In this document: one piece after another, positions 25,746 to 38,814 of the stretch
Position numbering within the stretch: position 1 is the first letter of the stretch
Layout of the letters: the number at the start of each line of letters is the position of its first letter
Origin: Rhytidiadelphus loreus
Taxonomy: Eukaryota; Streptophyta; Bryopsida; Hypnales; Hylocomiaceae
NCBI GenBank assembly: GCA_947034895.1
Contig: OX344762.1
Coordinates: 81,586,981 to 81,650,980 of the forward strand
Direction of reading: 5' to 3'
DNA: 64,000 bases
Translations under genes and position numbers: made by a program
The notes under the pieces: generated by a model
What the model was told of the DNA's origin: nothing
The model's database searches: none
What the model saw: the letters and a program-made list of their open reading frames with translations, nothing else

Positions 25746-26024
25746 CATTAGATTTTTTTTTGGGCCTCCGGGAGACCACAGGTTATAATGCTGTAAGATC
25801 CTAGGCAACGTGACTGCTAGAGTGACACCCTAGCGGTCCTAGAAGTTGCCAGTTCATTTCTGGAATTTTTTTTCAACTTCTTTTTGCATTTGAAGAATTT
25901 TGCATTTTTTTTGCATTTTTTTGCATTTTTTTTCCTAACAGCCAGACGTCCTTTACTACGAGGGGAGGGGCAGTGAAGGGAATAGCCTTCAAATGGTCTC
26001 CCGAAGGCTTGAAAAAAATCTAAT
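25746..26024. mobile_element. Short MITE with CATTAG...GGGAGACC inverted ends
   Basis: The left end is ATTAGATT, then a T-run, then GCCTCCGGGAGACCA. The right end mirrors it with TGGTCTCCCGAAGGC, then an A-run, then ATCTAAT. The paralogous stretch in unit 2 (about 54255-54275) lacks the insertion. The end sequence resembles that of the element at 56304-57733, so they are probably one family. Confidence 0.75.
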
Positions 26025-29000
26025 AATGACAGTCCACCCTAATGAAACTCCTCCAAAATTCAAATGCCATGCTGACACTATCATTACACCTCTCCTCCAA
26101 ACACATCCAATGTACTAGTCAGCTAAGAGTAACAATGCTGCCTCAAGTCAAAAGAAAATTAGAGCTTGTGATGCTAAAACCAAACGCCATGTGCTCCAAG
26201 GCATGTGCTACAAAAATGTACACGATAGAGAGAGAAAGCTAATCGCATTTGGGAACACTTACATTGACGGCTTGGCAAGCAGAGCATTTGTCGTTGACAA
26301 CAAAGAAAGTAGGAATATAACAAAACATGGTAAAAAGAATTGCACTCCAAATTGAGTGCGTTTTTTTTTGCCACGTTTTTATGGATGTGCATGTAGTGGG
26401 CTCACAACTTCTTTTGCAATTTTTGACTACAATTTTTGAAATTTTGGGGCTTGTAATATATTGTTGAAAAGGTCTTGAAAATACCTTTGCAATGGTATAT
26501 CACACATCCTAGAGTTCTAAAAATTGCAGTTCAAAATTGCAAAAAAAATTGATTGCACGTATTGTAGGTTTGTACAAAATTGTGCGTGTTGTAGGCCTAT
26601 ACAAAATTATGACAAAAAAAATCACACTTGAATTTGAATGCGGTTTTTTTATCATGTTTTGTTAGTATAGGGATCACACAACAAAAGGATAGAAATGAAA
26701 GCTCTCCTTGCAAAGAGTCTCGCATTGAACTCTATGGCAAAGCATAGCTGTTTTGAAGCATGATTTTGTTGATGATTGGCAATAGATTGGGCAACAGACT
26801 TGCAAAAAATTTGCACTATGCTTTCAGGAGTGTAGCAGGAGCTAAGAGCTTCTAGGCCTTGGATGGATGTCTTGTGGATCATTGCCTTTAGACCCGTTGG
26901 TTTTATATTGATAATTTTACACCAAGGTCTTTTGAGGATTGTAGATCTTTTGGTCACTAAGCATATTTACCCCTAATATTGGATTCACAATAATTTTTGT
27001 ATCCAAACAAAAGCAAGTGATTTTTACATATATTTTGGCCAACTCATTTTAGAGAAAAAAAAATACTCCATATAGGTGGTCAAAGCAAAATCACATAATT
27101 AGCTTCCCTTTATGAACTCTAGAATGGAACTATTCTTGTCATTTTGGATGCTAGTGTATCTATTAATGCCCTCCATGCATTCAATACCAATCCCACAGTG
27201 CCTTGGAGAGAGTGGAATATTGAATAAACCCTTTATTAACCCGATAAACAATTTTTTCCTAATATTTTCATTTTGGTGTAGTATCACCACTAAAATTAAT
27301 ACTATAGTTTTGAGTTCACACTTGTAACCAAGGTGAGTGAAAACATTCAATTTATAACTACCATTTCAAGGCTAAATACTATGGATTCTAAATACTATAG
27401 ATTAATATAATATAGTAGTACAATTATAGCTTTATATTTTGATGAAAATATTAGGGACAAAGCCTCTCTTCACATAATTGGTTGTTGATTTATATATGAT
27501 TTGAGTTTTTCAATTCTAAACAATTAGCAGTTTGACTATCAAATTATTCAATAAATATCATATTTCTTTAACCTCTAACGTACCTTGCAACCACATTGTG
27601 GTTTTTGAGAATTTGGTCAATTGCTTTGGTTTGACTTTTGACTTGTTTGTGTTCATAATTTTTATTATTGGGTGCATGTTTCTAAATGAAATCTAGAAAT
27701 CTAATTTGTATGCACATTTGAGTTTGAATGCATTTTCTATCAACACTTTTGAGCAATTTGGCATTGAGAATTTAGGTTTGCCAATTATGAAAGGACTTAC
27801 TTGATAGTTTTTTTGATCCATGAAGATCTTCTTTCTTGAGGGCAAGGGAATGAAAAATCATGTTTTAGGCCATATAAATTGTGTTTTAGAACTTTTACAT
27901 TTTTTTAATCTTTTCACTTTTTGTTGTTGCAATGCAACATTCCATATATTGCTTGGATTGTAGAAAAAGACATTTATAAACATTTGATGAATTTATTGAT
28001 GTTTTGGAATGTTTTATTCTTTTCAAAGGGATCATTGGTAGTAATGCAAGGCCTACAAGTTTTCCACAATGTGAATTCAAGTTCTCTTTTGGGGTATACT
28101 AGTTTTTCAATCCTAGTATTTGCATTATACTAATAGATGAAAATTAAATTCATCATTGTTTAATTTTAATTGAATTTTGAAGTTTAGAGCCCTACATGGG
28201 TATGCAATGAAATAAAAAATACTTCTAGTTTGACCTAATAGATCTCACAAATGGCAAGGAATTCGAGTTTGAATTTTTTTTGTATGCGTTTTACATGAAG
28301 TTGAAATTAAGATCTTACAATTACAATTTTCGTAGATTAAAAAAATTTCATTGAAAAGTCTTGACACTAAAATGACCATATATTGCATTTCAAGGGCTCA
28401 CAATGCCAAAGGAATTTTAGGGTTTATACTTCCAAAGCCTTGCTTCAATCAAGAATTAATTGATAGAATAATGCGAGGAATAATGAAATTGAAAGTTTCA
28501 AAAAACTCAAAGAAATGTGTCTATTTTTGTTTCTTCCCCATTTTTTCCTACATATTTCCTTTACAAATGAATGCAATCACAGAAATTGCACACGATATCA
28601 AACTCAAGATATATTTATAATAAACTAATGCTATACATGCTTTTATAATAAAAATCATTGCATAGCATAAATCCTACACATTGTCTATGTAAAGTGTACA
28701 CACAAATGCTCTTATACACATTCAAAATTACATTACCACTCAAGATAATTCATTTAATATGAAAGTTTTAAAAGTGCAAGACCCCTCTTATACTAATTGA
28801 ATGAAATTTTTGGATGAATGTGAATTTGAATCACTTAATTTGAAATCAAATATATACATGGGTGGTCAATGTCAACATTCCTTTAGTTTCTAAAATAATT
28901 AATCAAATTTGCAACATGTAGTTCAGTATGAGCTTTAAATTAGACTCAATATTCCTTTCTCTAATCCAATTTTTCTTAAAACATCTCCAAAAGTTCTAGC

Positions 29001-29593
29001 ATCCACTTTTAGAAATAAATTCTGCCAGCCTTGACTACTTGGTATGGTAGATCATGTGTGCACTTTCTTTTGTTCAACTTTTTCACCAACACATACAATA
29101 TTCTTCATTATCTAGTGATATAAAATTTCAATTGATTTCTATGAGTTTTTTTCCAACATGTTGTTCATTTTTAAACTTTGAATCTAGATTGTACAAGAAC
29201 AAGATTCTCATAGAACCGACAAGAATGCACTTTCAGAAAATGATGAACAATGGAATGAAATGACTTCAAATAATGAGCACATACCAATGTTGTTAGGCAT
29301 GAAGTTTTTGGGTAGGTATAGATGACGAAGTTCGTGGGCTTCTCCAACATGATTGTACTTGAACAAGATCTTTTCTATCTTGCGTACATTTGATTTGTGA
29401 TCTCTAACTTAGACAAGACCTTCAACGTGGACAATGATTCAGGGAGCCCCCTTTTGAGCACAATTGCCGCAACGGATTTGCCAACTCTTGGAAGCTCGAA
29501 ATTGGCTTGCTAGATGAACGTCCCGCTTGGGCTTGCCTTGGTTGGTGATGGTTAAAGAGCATTCTATCGGGTACTCATTTCTTTTATTTCCCT

Positions 29594-30182
29594 CCCGGGG
29601 GTGCAGTACAAAGGAAGTTCATGGGGGAGAAGCGACCAAACCCTAAAAACCCATTTCTACTTTTCCTAATTACTTTTTAATAAACTATAATTTCAACCTA
29701 CAATTTTGAGCTTTGTTTAATAATATCTATAGGTTTCTATTGCCAAAATTTTCAATCCTAAATAACATGTGATATATTGTCTAGAAAGGATTGAAATATG
29801 AACTAAAATGGCATGTTTTTCAACTAAAATATTTATAGAGATCACATGAAGATGACTATTGTATCAATATTTATCCAAAATAAACTTTCAATAGATAGCT
29901 ATTTTAGAGAATTTTTTTTTCATTTTTCAATTTTTTTTTCTTATATAATATAGGTGTGAAAGTTATTTATAGCTTTACAGTGTATCTTTTTTCTTCAAAA
30001 ATTTATAACTAATTATTATTAACATAAAAAAATACCAATAATTCAGAATATAAACTTTCAAATTAGGAAAATCTATTCATATTTTATTTCTAGAAAGAAA
30101 AAAAATATTATGATATAATATAAAGGGGCCAAAATTTGGTCGCTCCTCACCCATGAACTTCCTTTGCAATGCACCCCTCGAG
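29594..30182. mobile_element. hAT-like MITE, 8-bp TSD, empty site in unit 2
   Basis: The ends are CCCGGGGGTGCAGTACAAAG and, inverted, CTCGAGGGGTGCATTGCAAAG, followed by a further shared stretch of roughly 20 bases. The flanks are ATTTCCCT (29586-29593) and ATTTCGCT (30183-30190). Unit 2 has a single ATTCCCCT with continuous flanks at about 58940. An 8-bp target duplication is typical of the hAT superfamily. The interior is AT-rich and shares sequence, in inverse orientation, with 45094-45660. No transposase is encoded. Confidence 0.87.
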
Positions 30183-30695
30183 ATTTCGCTTCAAGCCAGT
30201 GTATTTTTTGCCTCACTTGCCAATTTAGAAATCGTAGGGTGTTATGGTTGATGATTTTTTGTGAATCGATTGTTGAGGTTGTGTTAAGGTTTGTATTGAG
30301 GTAATCATCTGAATTGTAGTTGATGTTTTGATGGATATTTAGGAATGACTTTATGAGGTTCATTTACGGACTTTGTTGAGTTAATGCAAGATGCTCAATT
30401 TGAATTGTAATTCATGTTTGGAAATGTTCTCTAGAAATCAATTTGTGAGTGGAAGTTACTTATTGTTACTTACCAATTGTAATCTGTAGTTACATGCCAA
30501 CGTGACACTTTCGAATTCTGGTAGACATCCATAGAAACGCTTCTTTGTTTCCTGTGACGTCTTCACTCTTCACTGACATCCACGTTCCAATGAACATGAC
30601 TACATTTTTGCTGTGACATGCCTATGTTTTGTAAAACATCACACTCAATTCTGACTCCCTTGGCCAAAGTCGAAACTTATACTTGATGTTCTAAA

Positions 30696-31398
30696 GGGTG
30701 ATTGCAAGAAAGACTGAATGATTTTGGTAGTGTTTGGTCAAAAATTGCGTTTTTTCTACCCAGTACTAGAAGTACTAGGAGTACTACAAAATGGAGCAAT
30801 CTCAGCTGTTGATATGAAAAATCAATGGCCAATAGTACTTTTGAATACTGAAATAGTATTACTTAAAAAAAATGACAGTTTGTCACAGAAAGTAGATAAA
30901 ATTAAGTATAAATTAATAAAAATAAAAATAAAATTGGCCATTTATAAAGACTTGATAGTGATTACATTTCACCAAAAACTAGAAGTTGAAACCATCATAA
31001 AAGTTTGGAGTGCTATGCACAAGGGACCCCTATTTGCATACATGTTGAAGACAAAGAATTGTGTTTTTTTGAATTCCTTTTGGTGGGCATATGCCATTAT
31101 ACCCATCTAGTGTGGAAATAGACCACAAAAAAGTCAAGTGAACATCATGTTTTTTGGATACTTCACAGTACTAAAAACCCCTAAATCGCAAAGTGTGACA
31201 AATTAGCTAAATTGATATTTAATTATAAATTTTTTTTTCAATTTTTTTGAAAAATAACAAATCTCATGTTTTCTGAGTTAGCAATCTTCTATAAAAATTT
31301 CAAATCCATTGGCTTCAATTTCCAAAAGTTATGGCCAAAACCAACTCCGTCACTTCAATTGTGATGCCTCATAGGACTGGTCTTTCTTGCAATCACCC
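30696..31398. mobile_element. MITE, second copy of GGGTGATTGCA family
   Basis: The left end GGGTGATTGCAAGAAAGAC is inverted as GTCTTTCTTGCAATCACCC at the right. The flanks are TAAA on both sides (30692-30695 and 31399-31402). It is the same length class as, and colinear with, the copy at 23122-23846. Noncoding. Confidence 0.8.
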
Positions 31399-32213
31399 TA
31401 AAGAACAATCTTGTTCTACCCTAACGTCCATAAAAGCAGGGGCTCCTACTAGTGACTACAACTTCTAAAATCAAACACCTTTCTTCATTGCAAACCAAAC
31501 CAATTTCAAGTCAAGAACGTCCATACATTCACCCACCCCAAACTTCGAAGCATGATTGAAATAAAGATTATTCACATTTTAGCCCCACTATAGTGGAGGA
31601 AAAACATGGAACTAGAAGTTAAAAAAAAACCATCCTATCAAAGATAAAATGGAGGATCTAAAGAACGATTTAAACCAATTCCACACAAAAGTCTCAACAT
31701 AACCTTTAGACATCTCCACCAGCATCATCACAAAGACACCTAAAAAGTAAGAACCAAGCATTAATTGTTTGAGAATGACAAGTTTGACTAATCATAATGT
31801 AAAAAGTGTAATTAAGATGGTCCCAATTTCCATATCAACAAAAACAATTAAGAACATTGCATGCGGTGGTCCAAACCTCAAAAGTGATTATACAAAAAGA
31901 ATAACCCGCTATAAGCTATTCAAAAACTACAAGAACTCCTACAAAGGAAAGCAAGAACACCACAAAAAGCATTAGAATTGGAGTGCATCCGTCTTCAACC
32001 CTTGTTTATTAAAATCATGCCAGCCAACAATTTGTGGACGTGGCCAACCACCCGAAATGAAACAAATCATTACAATTCTCTGAGAAGGAGGTCAAAAACT
32101 TGAACTTGCAATTCTTCTGAATCAAGTGTGTAATGTCATGGCTCGCATCTCCATCAAATATCCTACAGATCAAACTCCGTAGTTTCCAGAAGTGAAACAT
32201 CAAGACATGAATC

Positions 32214-35200
32214 TCAAAAGCCACGCTCTCTAAGTTTGATTGGAGGTTGCCCAAGCTCTTTCTCCTTCCATTCACCCTCCATCCAATTTAGTGAAGACTT
32301 TGGAGGACGTCCTGTTCCCACAAATTGAAGCACCTTTTGCTTAGCAAAGTCCAACTTGATTGTTCCCCATTCACAAGAAGATGAAAAGTGCACAGGGTGC
32401 AACGATGGCAATGTGGCCAACATTTGAATGTCTTCCTCATGAAGCTCTAAGGCATTACAACCATCAAGGTCAAGTTCCTCAAGGTTCCTCGATTTACTCA
32501 AGTTTGGCAACCACCGTAGACGTACACAATGAGAGAGATCAAGGGATCGCAATGCAGGCAAATCTCCCATTTCTGACAAACAAGCCAAGGTACGACTCCA
32601 GCTCAAGTCCAAAACTTGTAATTGATTCAATCCATTCAGATTTGGGGCCTTGATTGATTTCCCGCATTCAAGATGAAATTCTTCAAGTTGGCATGGAAAG
32701 TGAAGTTTAGTCAAATCAGCTCCTCCATGTGTCATCAAAGTTCGCAATTTGGTCAAGGATAGCAAATTGGGCACTGTCTTCAAAGCATCAATGCTCACAT
32801 ATAAGTGCTCTAAGCAAACAAGTTGAGCTAAGCCTCGAATATCAACCAAATGCGGGCAAAAATATAAGTCAAGGGACTCTAGTCTAGATGCCATTCTTGT
32901 AGAGGGTAACAACAAGGTTTGCAATTTGTGGATATAGGAAAGTTGCACATGATTCAAGGACAAGCAATTGCTCAAATCCAATTGTACACCAACTTCTACG
33001 TACTTAAGCGTGAGCTTGCACAAGTTGTTGCATCGAGTAAGAACATCCAACCCAAACAACCCCCTCCCGACACGTATGTCTAGATACTTGAGGGATCTTG
33101 GGAATCGGCCCACAATGAGTTGACGCTTTGGATAGCTACAAAAAGCCTCCCTCCATTCAAAAAGAATGAGGTTCACCAATCCTTCAAGGCCCTCAATGCA
33201 CAATAAATTGGTAACCTGTAAGCTTCGTAGACACTTCATGCCCTTCAAGTTCAATGGTGGCTTCATAGCGTTTGCATTATGGAGCTCTAATAATAAAACA
33301 TTTGAAAAGTACTTCCATTCAATACCAGCCAAACTCTCAAGAGTAGGTTGATCATCTTTATACCATACAATAAGTCGTGTTAAATTCACCCAACATCCAC
33401 CAACAGGTGTAACCTCAAGCTCAGAGAGATCCCCAACCCACGTATGTATATACACCCACTTTCGATCTCCAATGCTTATTGCTTCAACTAGTTCTCCCTT
33501 TGCTTCAAGGACCACGAACTCACGATACAAATCATGCATGCTGATCCTTCCCAATGATAAATTTGCATCTTGCAACAAGCCTTTCCCTTTCAAATCATTC
33601 AACTGCAATTTCAAAAAACAAACAAACAATTACATCAAAAAAGCCAAGCACCCAACAACTTAGTCATATAATCTTGATTGAATACACAATGCAAACAAAC
33701 ACTTGGAAACTTGAATAATTCAACAAAGGAACATGAAACTCTAAAAACAAGTGTTGAAACATGAACTAATTCATACTAAAAAACTCATTCAAGATGTGAA
33801 AAATGATGCCCCTCTCCTACAAAATCATCATGGTTAGAAGCAAGAAAGGTACCAAACGTTGCATCTCTTGTTCATCTTTCTTGTATATAGCACATAGACG
33901 CTCCGACCATATTATTGAAATTCCGCCAAATATGATATCAACATAGAGACCTCGAAGAATGATGCCTACATCTATAAACAAGGCTTGTTCAATTGGTCGG
34001 AGTAGGTCAAAACTACTTCGTAACACACCAAAAACCTCATTCTCCCCAGAAAATGCATTGAAATTCCACACCGAGGATAAGATTTGTGTCCATTCAAAGG
34101 GACTCTTTCCAAGACAACCAAGTTGCCTACCCAAGGCCTCCAATGCCAATGGGTGGTAATGCAAACCTCCTCCATCACCCTTGGAAAAATAACACCTTCT
34201 AACACAAAAGTCAATAAAATTCATATCTTCTTCACTTGTGAATTGTTGTCCATTTGCAGCATAGTGTAAGAATAAACTTCTTGCATCTCCTTGCCCAAGT
34301 TCAGGCATCTCAAGACATGTAACTCCATCCACTCCCAAAAGCTCCAAGGTCCTTGGAGCTCGTGTAGTCACAAGGACAAAACTATCTAGATGTGAAGGAG
34401 CTTTCAAAAACACCAAGGCTTGTTTGATTGATTTCGCATTGTCCCATACATTATCAATAGCCAAGAAGGTCTTTTGCTTCATAAGATTCTTATATAAAAC
34501 GTCCTTGCACTACAAACACATCAACCACACAATCTTTAGGAGACAAAACTCAGGTAGATGAATATTAGGGAATGATGACACTAATATCACTTCTTTAAGA
34601 AACAAAAGTAAAATATCTAATTCATCTTGTCATATTGATTAAGTAAAAATTGTCCTATATTTACCAATGGATGTAATACTAAGGACCAAACTAGCATATC
34701 ACCATGAATTGGGTTCACTATAACATGACAAGGGATGAAATACTAACAATAACATAACCTACAAAGAATTGTTGAAAACTAGAATTGAGAAACTTGATAT
34801 AGATCACCAAAACCATATTGAAAGTGTAAATCATCCTCCACTTACTTCTCCTTCATCCAATTGTTGAACAACCTCTTGACTTTTCCTAGTCAATTTGATC
34901 AACACTTTTTGCAATAACTCCTTAGAATTGGATGATGTGCTATCCAATTCGATATGGCACACCCTCCCTTTAAAATCATTTGAGAGTTCATTGCATAGTC
35001 TCTTGCAAGTCGTGGTCTTACCAATACCACCCACTCCATACAAGCCAACCACTTTCACTTTAGCCAATTGAGAAGCTCCAACTTGCTGCATCTTCTTCAT
35101 AACAACCTAGCAATCCATCAATCACAAACATCAATCCATTTGGTCCAACATTTGTTCACTATCCATGAAATAAAAGAAACTACCAAAAACCATTGCCCTC

Positions 35201-35985
35201 CACCAACATTGCACAATACTACCATCAAATACACACGTTGATAAAAGAAATCTAAGGGATATGGACCCAATACTACTTTAAATCAAAAAATAGGAACCTC
35301 AAAAGGACAAGAAATAGAACTATGTGTACCACACCTCATGTGCATTTCCTTGAACATGGGAATCCTCCCACTTGATGTCTGGTGGCACTAATTTGCAAAT
35401 GTGGGACACAATTGCATTCTCATACTCCACAACTTGCTTCAATTCTCGACCATATGGTAAGCCATTGAATTTTGTGATCTCATCAAGTGCATACTTCCAA
35501 TCATCCACCTTTATCAATCCTCGTGGATCCTCCCTTGCAAATGTCTCCCATTGTTCAAACCATCTTTGTCTCCTCTTCTCATCCTTCAACTCGCTCATAG
35601 AAAGCCCATAGAATAAAGGAAGTATGCCATGATTCTTCTTTGAATTCATTTCTTTTGTAGCTTTCACAAATGCATTGAGTTCAATCATGGGCCACTTGGA
35701 CATGAAGTACTCCTCCGACACAACCACAACAAACAATTGGCATTGTTCAATAGCTTGGAATATCAAGCCTGGAAACTTCTTACCCTTGGGCAAACTTTCT
35801 GGACGTCTATCAAAGAAGGGATAGTGACAACGCTCCTCCAAGGCTTTACATAGGTGTTCCACAAACTCTTTTTGAACTCCACTATGACTAAGAAAGATCT
35901 TGTGCTTGGACTCCAATATTAGATCATCATTGATCGCTTCACTTGAACTGCAAAAGCAACCATATCTCTCAACACTTGATGACAT
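32214..35985 (-). CDS. TIR-NB-ARC-LRR (TNL) immune receptor, complete, 4 exons, 985 aa
   Basis: Intracellular immune receptor. Exons (minus): 35985-35335, 35106-34846, 34509-33853, 33602-32214, all GT-AG and all joining in phase 0. The first ATG is at 35985, since an in-frame stop lies just upstream. The TIR domain (about 28-165) has HKIFLSHSG and the putative NADase Glu at 102 in SKWPMIEL. NB-ARC has P-loop GVGGIGKTT (241-249), kinase-2 FLAIDNVWD (319-327), RNBS-B LVTTRAP, GLPL-type HPLALEALG and MHD at 545-547 in SMHDLYREF. About 440 residues of LRR follow, ending in SSLNWMEGE. The length is typical of TNLs. TIRs of this class hydrolyse NAD+ to signal cell death on effector recognition (family knowledge). 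The P-loop sits alone on a 261-nt exon. The TAG at 33817-33819 falls in intron 3 and is harmless if the donor at 33852 is used. The ligand is unknown. Confidence 0.92.
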
Positions 35986-36140
35986 TGAATCGTCCAAGAG
36001 TATAGAACACAATCAAAGTATTCCCAACACTCTGTGGACTACAACTATGAAAGGGAACAGAAGTATCATCTTCAAATTGAGAATAAGGACTTTACAAGAA
36101 TTCATCAAGAAAACCTCAATAAGAAAAGCTCAAGAGTTGT

Positions 36141-38814
36141 AGCACATCACCTAGGAGCAGTAGCATTGTATGGACCATCCTCACCATCAATCCTTTTGCG
36201 CTTCATTGCGTGCCTGCAAGTACATTATTCATCATGCCACATTTTAGTATTCAGTCACGGCCATAAAATTTTAGTCGTACAATGGTCAATTCTTTTCAAT
36301 ATCCCCTCTCATACTCATTCTTCTACATGAGTTGCGTGCAGTATTCCCTATTGCAGTAGAGCTTTGAGTTCAGTGGTCTGTGCTCTCACAAAGTTGTGAA
36401 TTTGTCAATTCTTCCCTTCAATCTCGGTCAACTCCAGACTTCAGAATTATTCACCTGCGCAAAACGTTGCCAAAGTCGCTCAAACCTGCCATTCGAAAGA
36501 ATCCCCCGAGCATGATGTTCTCATTTCCTTCAGATCATTACTTGAGCAAGCACATGGACATCCAACAACAAGATACCTCTAAACAGCAAAGACAAAACTT
36601 ACAAGACAAAAAGAATTCCCCACTTGCTTGCAAGATTTCTCAATGCAAACCACGGATAGTGTTCAGGAGCAACATCAGAGCTCGGCATAGGGATATGATT
36701 TCAAGATTTGCAGGAGTGATGTCCACCTTTGCATTAAAAATTGATCCAAAATTAGTTCATCAAATATTATGTACAATATATCCATTAGTGCAGAATTTTT
36801 CTCATGACCTCCATTTGACATTTGACATACAAAATGTGGATTGAAAGACTTCATGTCACTTTCACAACATCCTTGAGATCAAACTTTATAATCTTTCAAT
36901 TCATAAGTGATATTCATGTGTTTTCTTTTCTTTATGTGATCCATAACAGGTCGAGTTTGAATTTATACAGTCACAAATTTTTACAAATTGATAGAACTAA
37001 GGGACTTTCTGTTTGAGCAAACTCCAAGAAGCTCAAAAAAGGCCTTGGGAATTCAGGGGTTAAGTGAAATATCTTACAAATACTGTCTCTCTGCAAACGG
37101 AAGTCACACTCACTAATGACACAAACCAGATTACACGCAATTAAGTGGAGTAAAACACAATTAAGTGGAGTAAAACACAATTAAGTGGAGTAAGTTAGGC
37201 CCACGCTGGCAATTATACAATTGAAAAACTCACCACAACTTCCAGAAATGGAGCTGCGAGGTCGAAATTGTGCTCACACCGCATCCATCACAAAGAGTCG
37301 TGCCTCCACCTGAACACAAACACACACACTGGGAGGTGGGCACTAGAACGGTGTCCACGAAAGTCAATTTTCAGACATCACCTAGGGTTTGCACATTACA
37401 AGCGAAACGCATAAACGATGGCCAGCTTATGTCGGTAGATGTTCCTCTCCGTGATATGAGATGCGCTAAGACAAGGTCCCGCTTCAAGACGGCGCCCTAA
37501 ACTCTACCCCTGGCTGGTGGCTATGTTCGATTCATTGACAACACTGGGATCTCAGGCTATGGCTTGACCTCACCTTTTCAATTTGGACGTCACTTCCACT
37601 GCGAGTTACAGATACCGCGAACCTCGACGCTCAGATGGTGTTCACTGGACCTCCAGAACGCTTTCGGAATCGTTCTCGCTCCACTAGAGTCGCCAGCTAA
37701 AGAGATTTACCCTTGCAAAATATAATTGTCGGTACAAAGTATTCGTCCAAGAAACAGGCATCCCCCAAAGTGGAATTGCGAATTCAAAAGCTTCAAAATA
37801 CTGTAAACGTGATAATGAAATGGAGCAAAAAGTTCTCAAAGTCTCAAAGCAGAAACCGATTCAGAAATTCCACGCCATAACTCTGTTTCCATGTTTTTGT
37901 GCAAGACGACAAAAAAAGGAAAAGAAATCTAGATCCATTTAGGTTACAACAAGCACCGCTGGAAAAGAAGTTCCTGAACTCTGAACATGTCTTGTCAGAT
38001 TCTCAAGCTAATTGCTCCGGAGTCCGCGACGATGGCGGATCTGGAGGAGTTGCACGAAGTCTTTCGAAGGAAGGAGCACCATTGCTTGCACCATTTTGCT
38101 TGCGAACTTGGACCTCTTACCCCGACGAAACCTCAATGAACTTTGACGGAGGGATGAAAAGTTTTCATCCAACTGGTATCTCTATCAATGAACTCTGACG
38201 TAGTTTATGCGTTTCACTCTAAAGTGCGTTTCAATGGGGGGGTTTCTAAGCTTTTCCTTACATCCTGGTAGTGATAAGGTAGCCGACATAAACACGCTTG
38301 GTTCAAAAAAAAAAGAAAAAAAAAAAGATAGGTAGCCGACCTCTTTCCAATCACTTAAGCAATTCAGCATATATGTTGTATGGGTACGGTGAGGGGAAAA
38401 ATTTCCTTGTTTGTAGAAATAGATTTCGAAAGGATTTCATAATTTCTTACAATTTTTTCCTCAAATATAAAATTATCATGAATTTTTTTCATGCAGATTT
38501 TGTTCGACCTATTGGCTCGTTATATAGGTCACCATATCTTCAATTATAGGCTAATTACAAAATCAACCATGCTTCAATGTAGGTGATAATTGTGGCTTCT
38601 AACGTACATCTTGTGATCATTGTATGCTTTCAATGTACACCTCCCCAATAATTGTGCAGCATGAATTTTCACCTAACCATGTGAGCTATCACCTAAACCA
38701 CAACTAATCAAAAACTTGGCAACCTAACTAACGAAAATGAGTGCTCGATTAGAAAGAAGTCAACTACCTTATGTCATTTACCTCAATTCCTTCAAATTGA
38801 TCATAAAGGATTGT
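36141..38814. other. Spacer between units 1 and 2; no confirmed gene
   Basis: Mixed composition, upstream of the TNL on the minus strand, so its promoter should lie near 36000-36400. The open frames at 36380-36844 and 37899-38198 (+) have no recognisable domain. 38300-38330 is an A-rich simple repeat. It may hold remnants of a decayed gene, but I cannot name one. Confidence 0.45.
37137..37196. repeat. 20-bp tandem repeat, three copies
   Basis: The unit TTAAGTGGAGTAAAACACAA is repeated without change, with the last unit diverging in its final bases. Noncoding context. Confidence 0.85.

Larger units (their letters stand above)
18192..36140. repeat. Segmental repeat, unit 1 (with complete TNL)
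   Basis: Colinear with unit 2. Landmarks pair as 18192/38815 (kinesin-like 3' end), 19140/41010, 20630/43030, 21080/43470, 21480/48050, 21890/48500, 22000/53940, 22460/54150, 25720/54245, 26040/54280, 27780/55770, 28340/57730, 29050/58400, 31490/59810 and the TNL genes. Gaps in the alignment are mostly mobile elements. The downstream boundary near 36140 is a guess because the partner runs out of the window. 19060-20034 and 26025-29593 are noncoding homologous DNA without recognisable genes. Confidence 0.85.

Noticed and set aside
26042..26242. Open frame conserved in unit 2 at 54285-54542
   Set aside because: Similarity reflects duplication. Both frames start and end differently, have no domain, and substitutions do not favour the reading frame by eye.
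33817..33819. TAG in TNL copy 1 where copy 2 has a sense codon, first read as a premature stop
   Set aside because: A donor at 33852 (TTTG|GTACC), shared by both copies, joins exon 3 in phase 0 to LNDLKGKGLL, giving the expected NB-ARC sequence. The TAG is intronic.
37899..38198. 99-codon Lys-rich open frame
   Set aside because: No recognisable domain, no splice context, no paralogue in the window.
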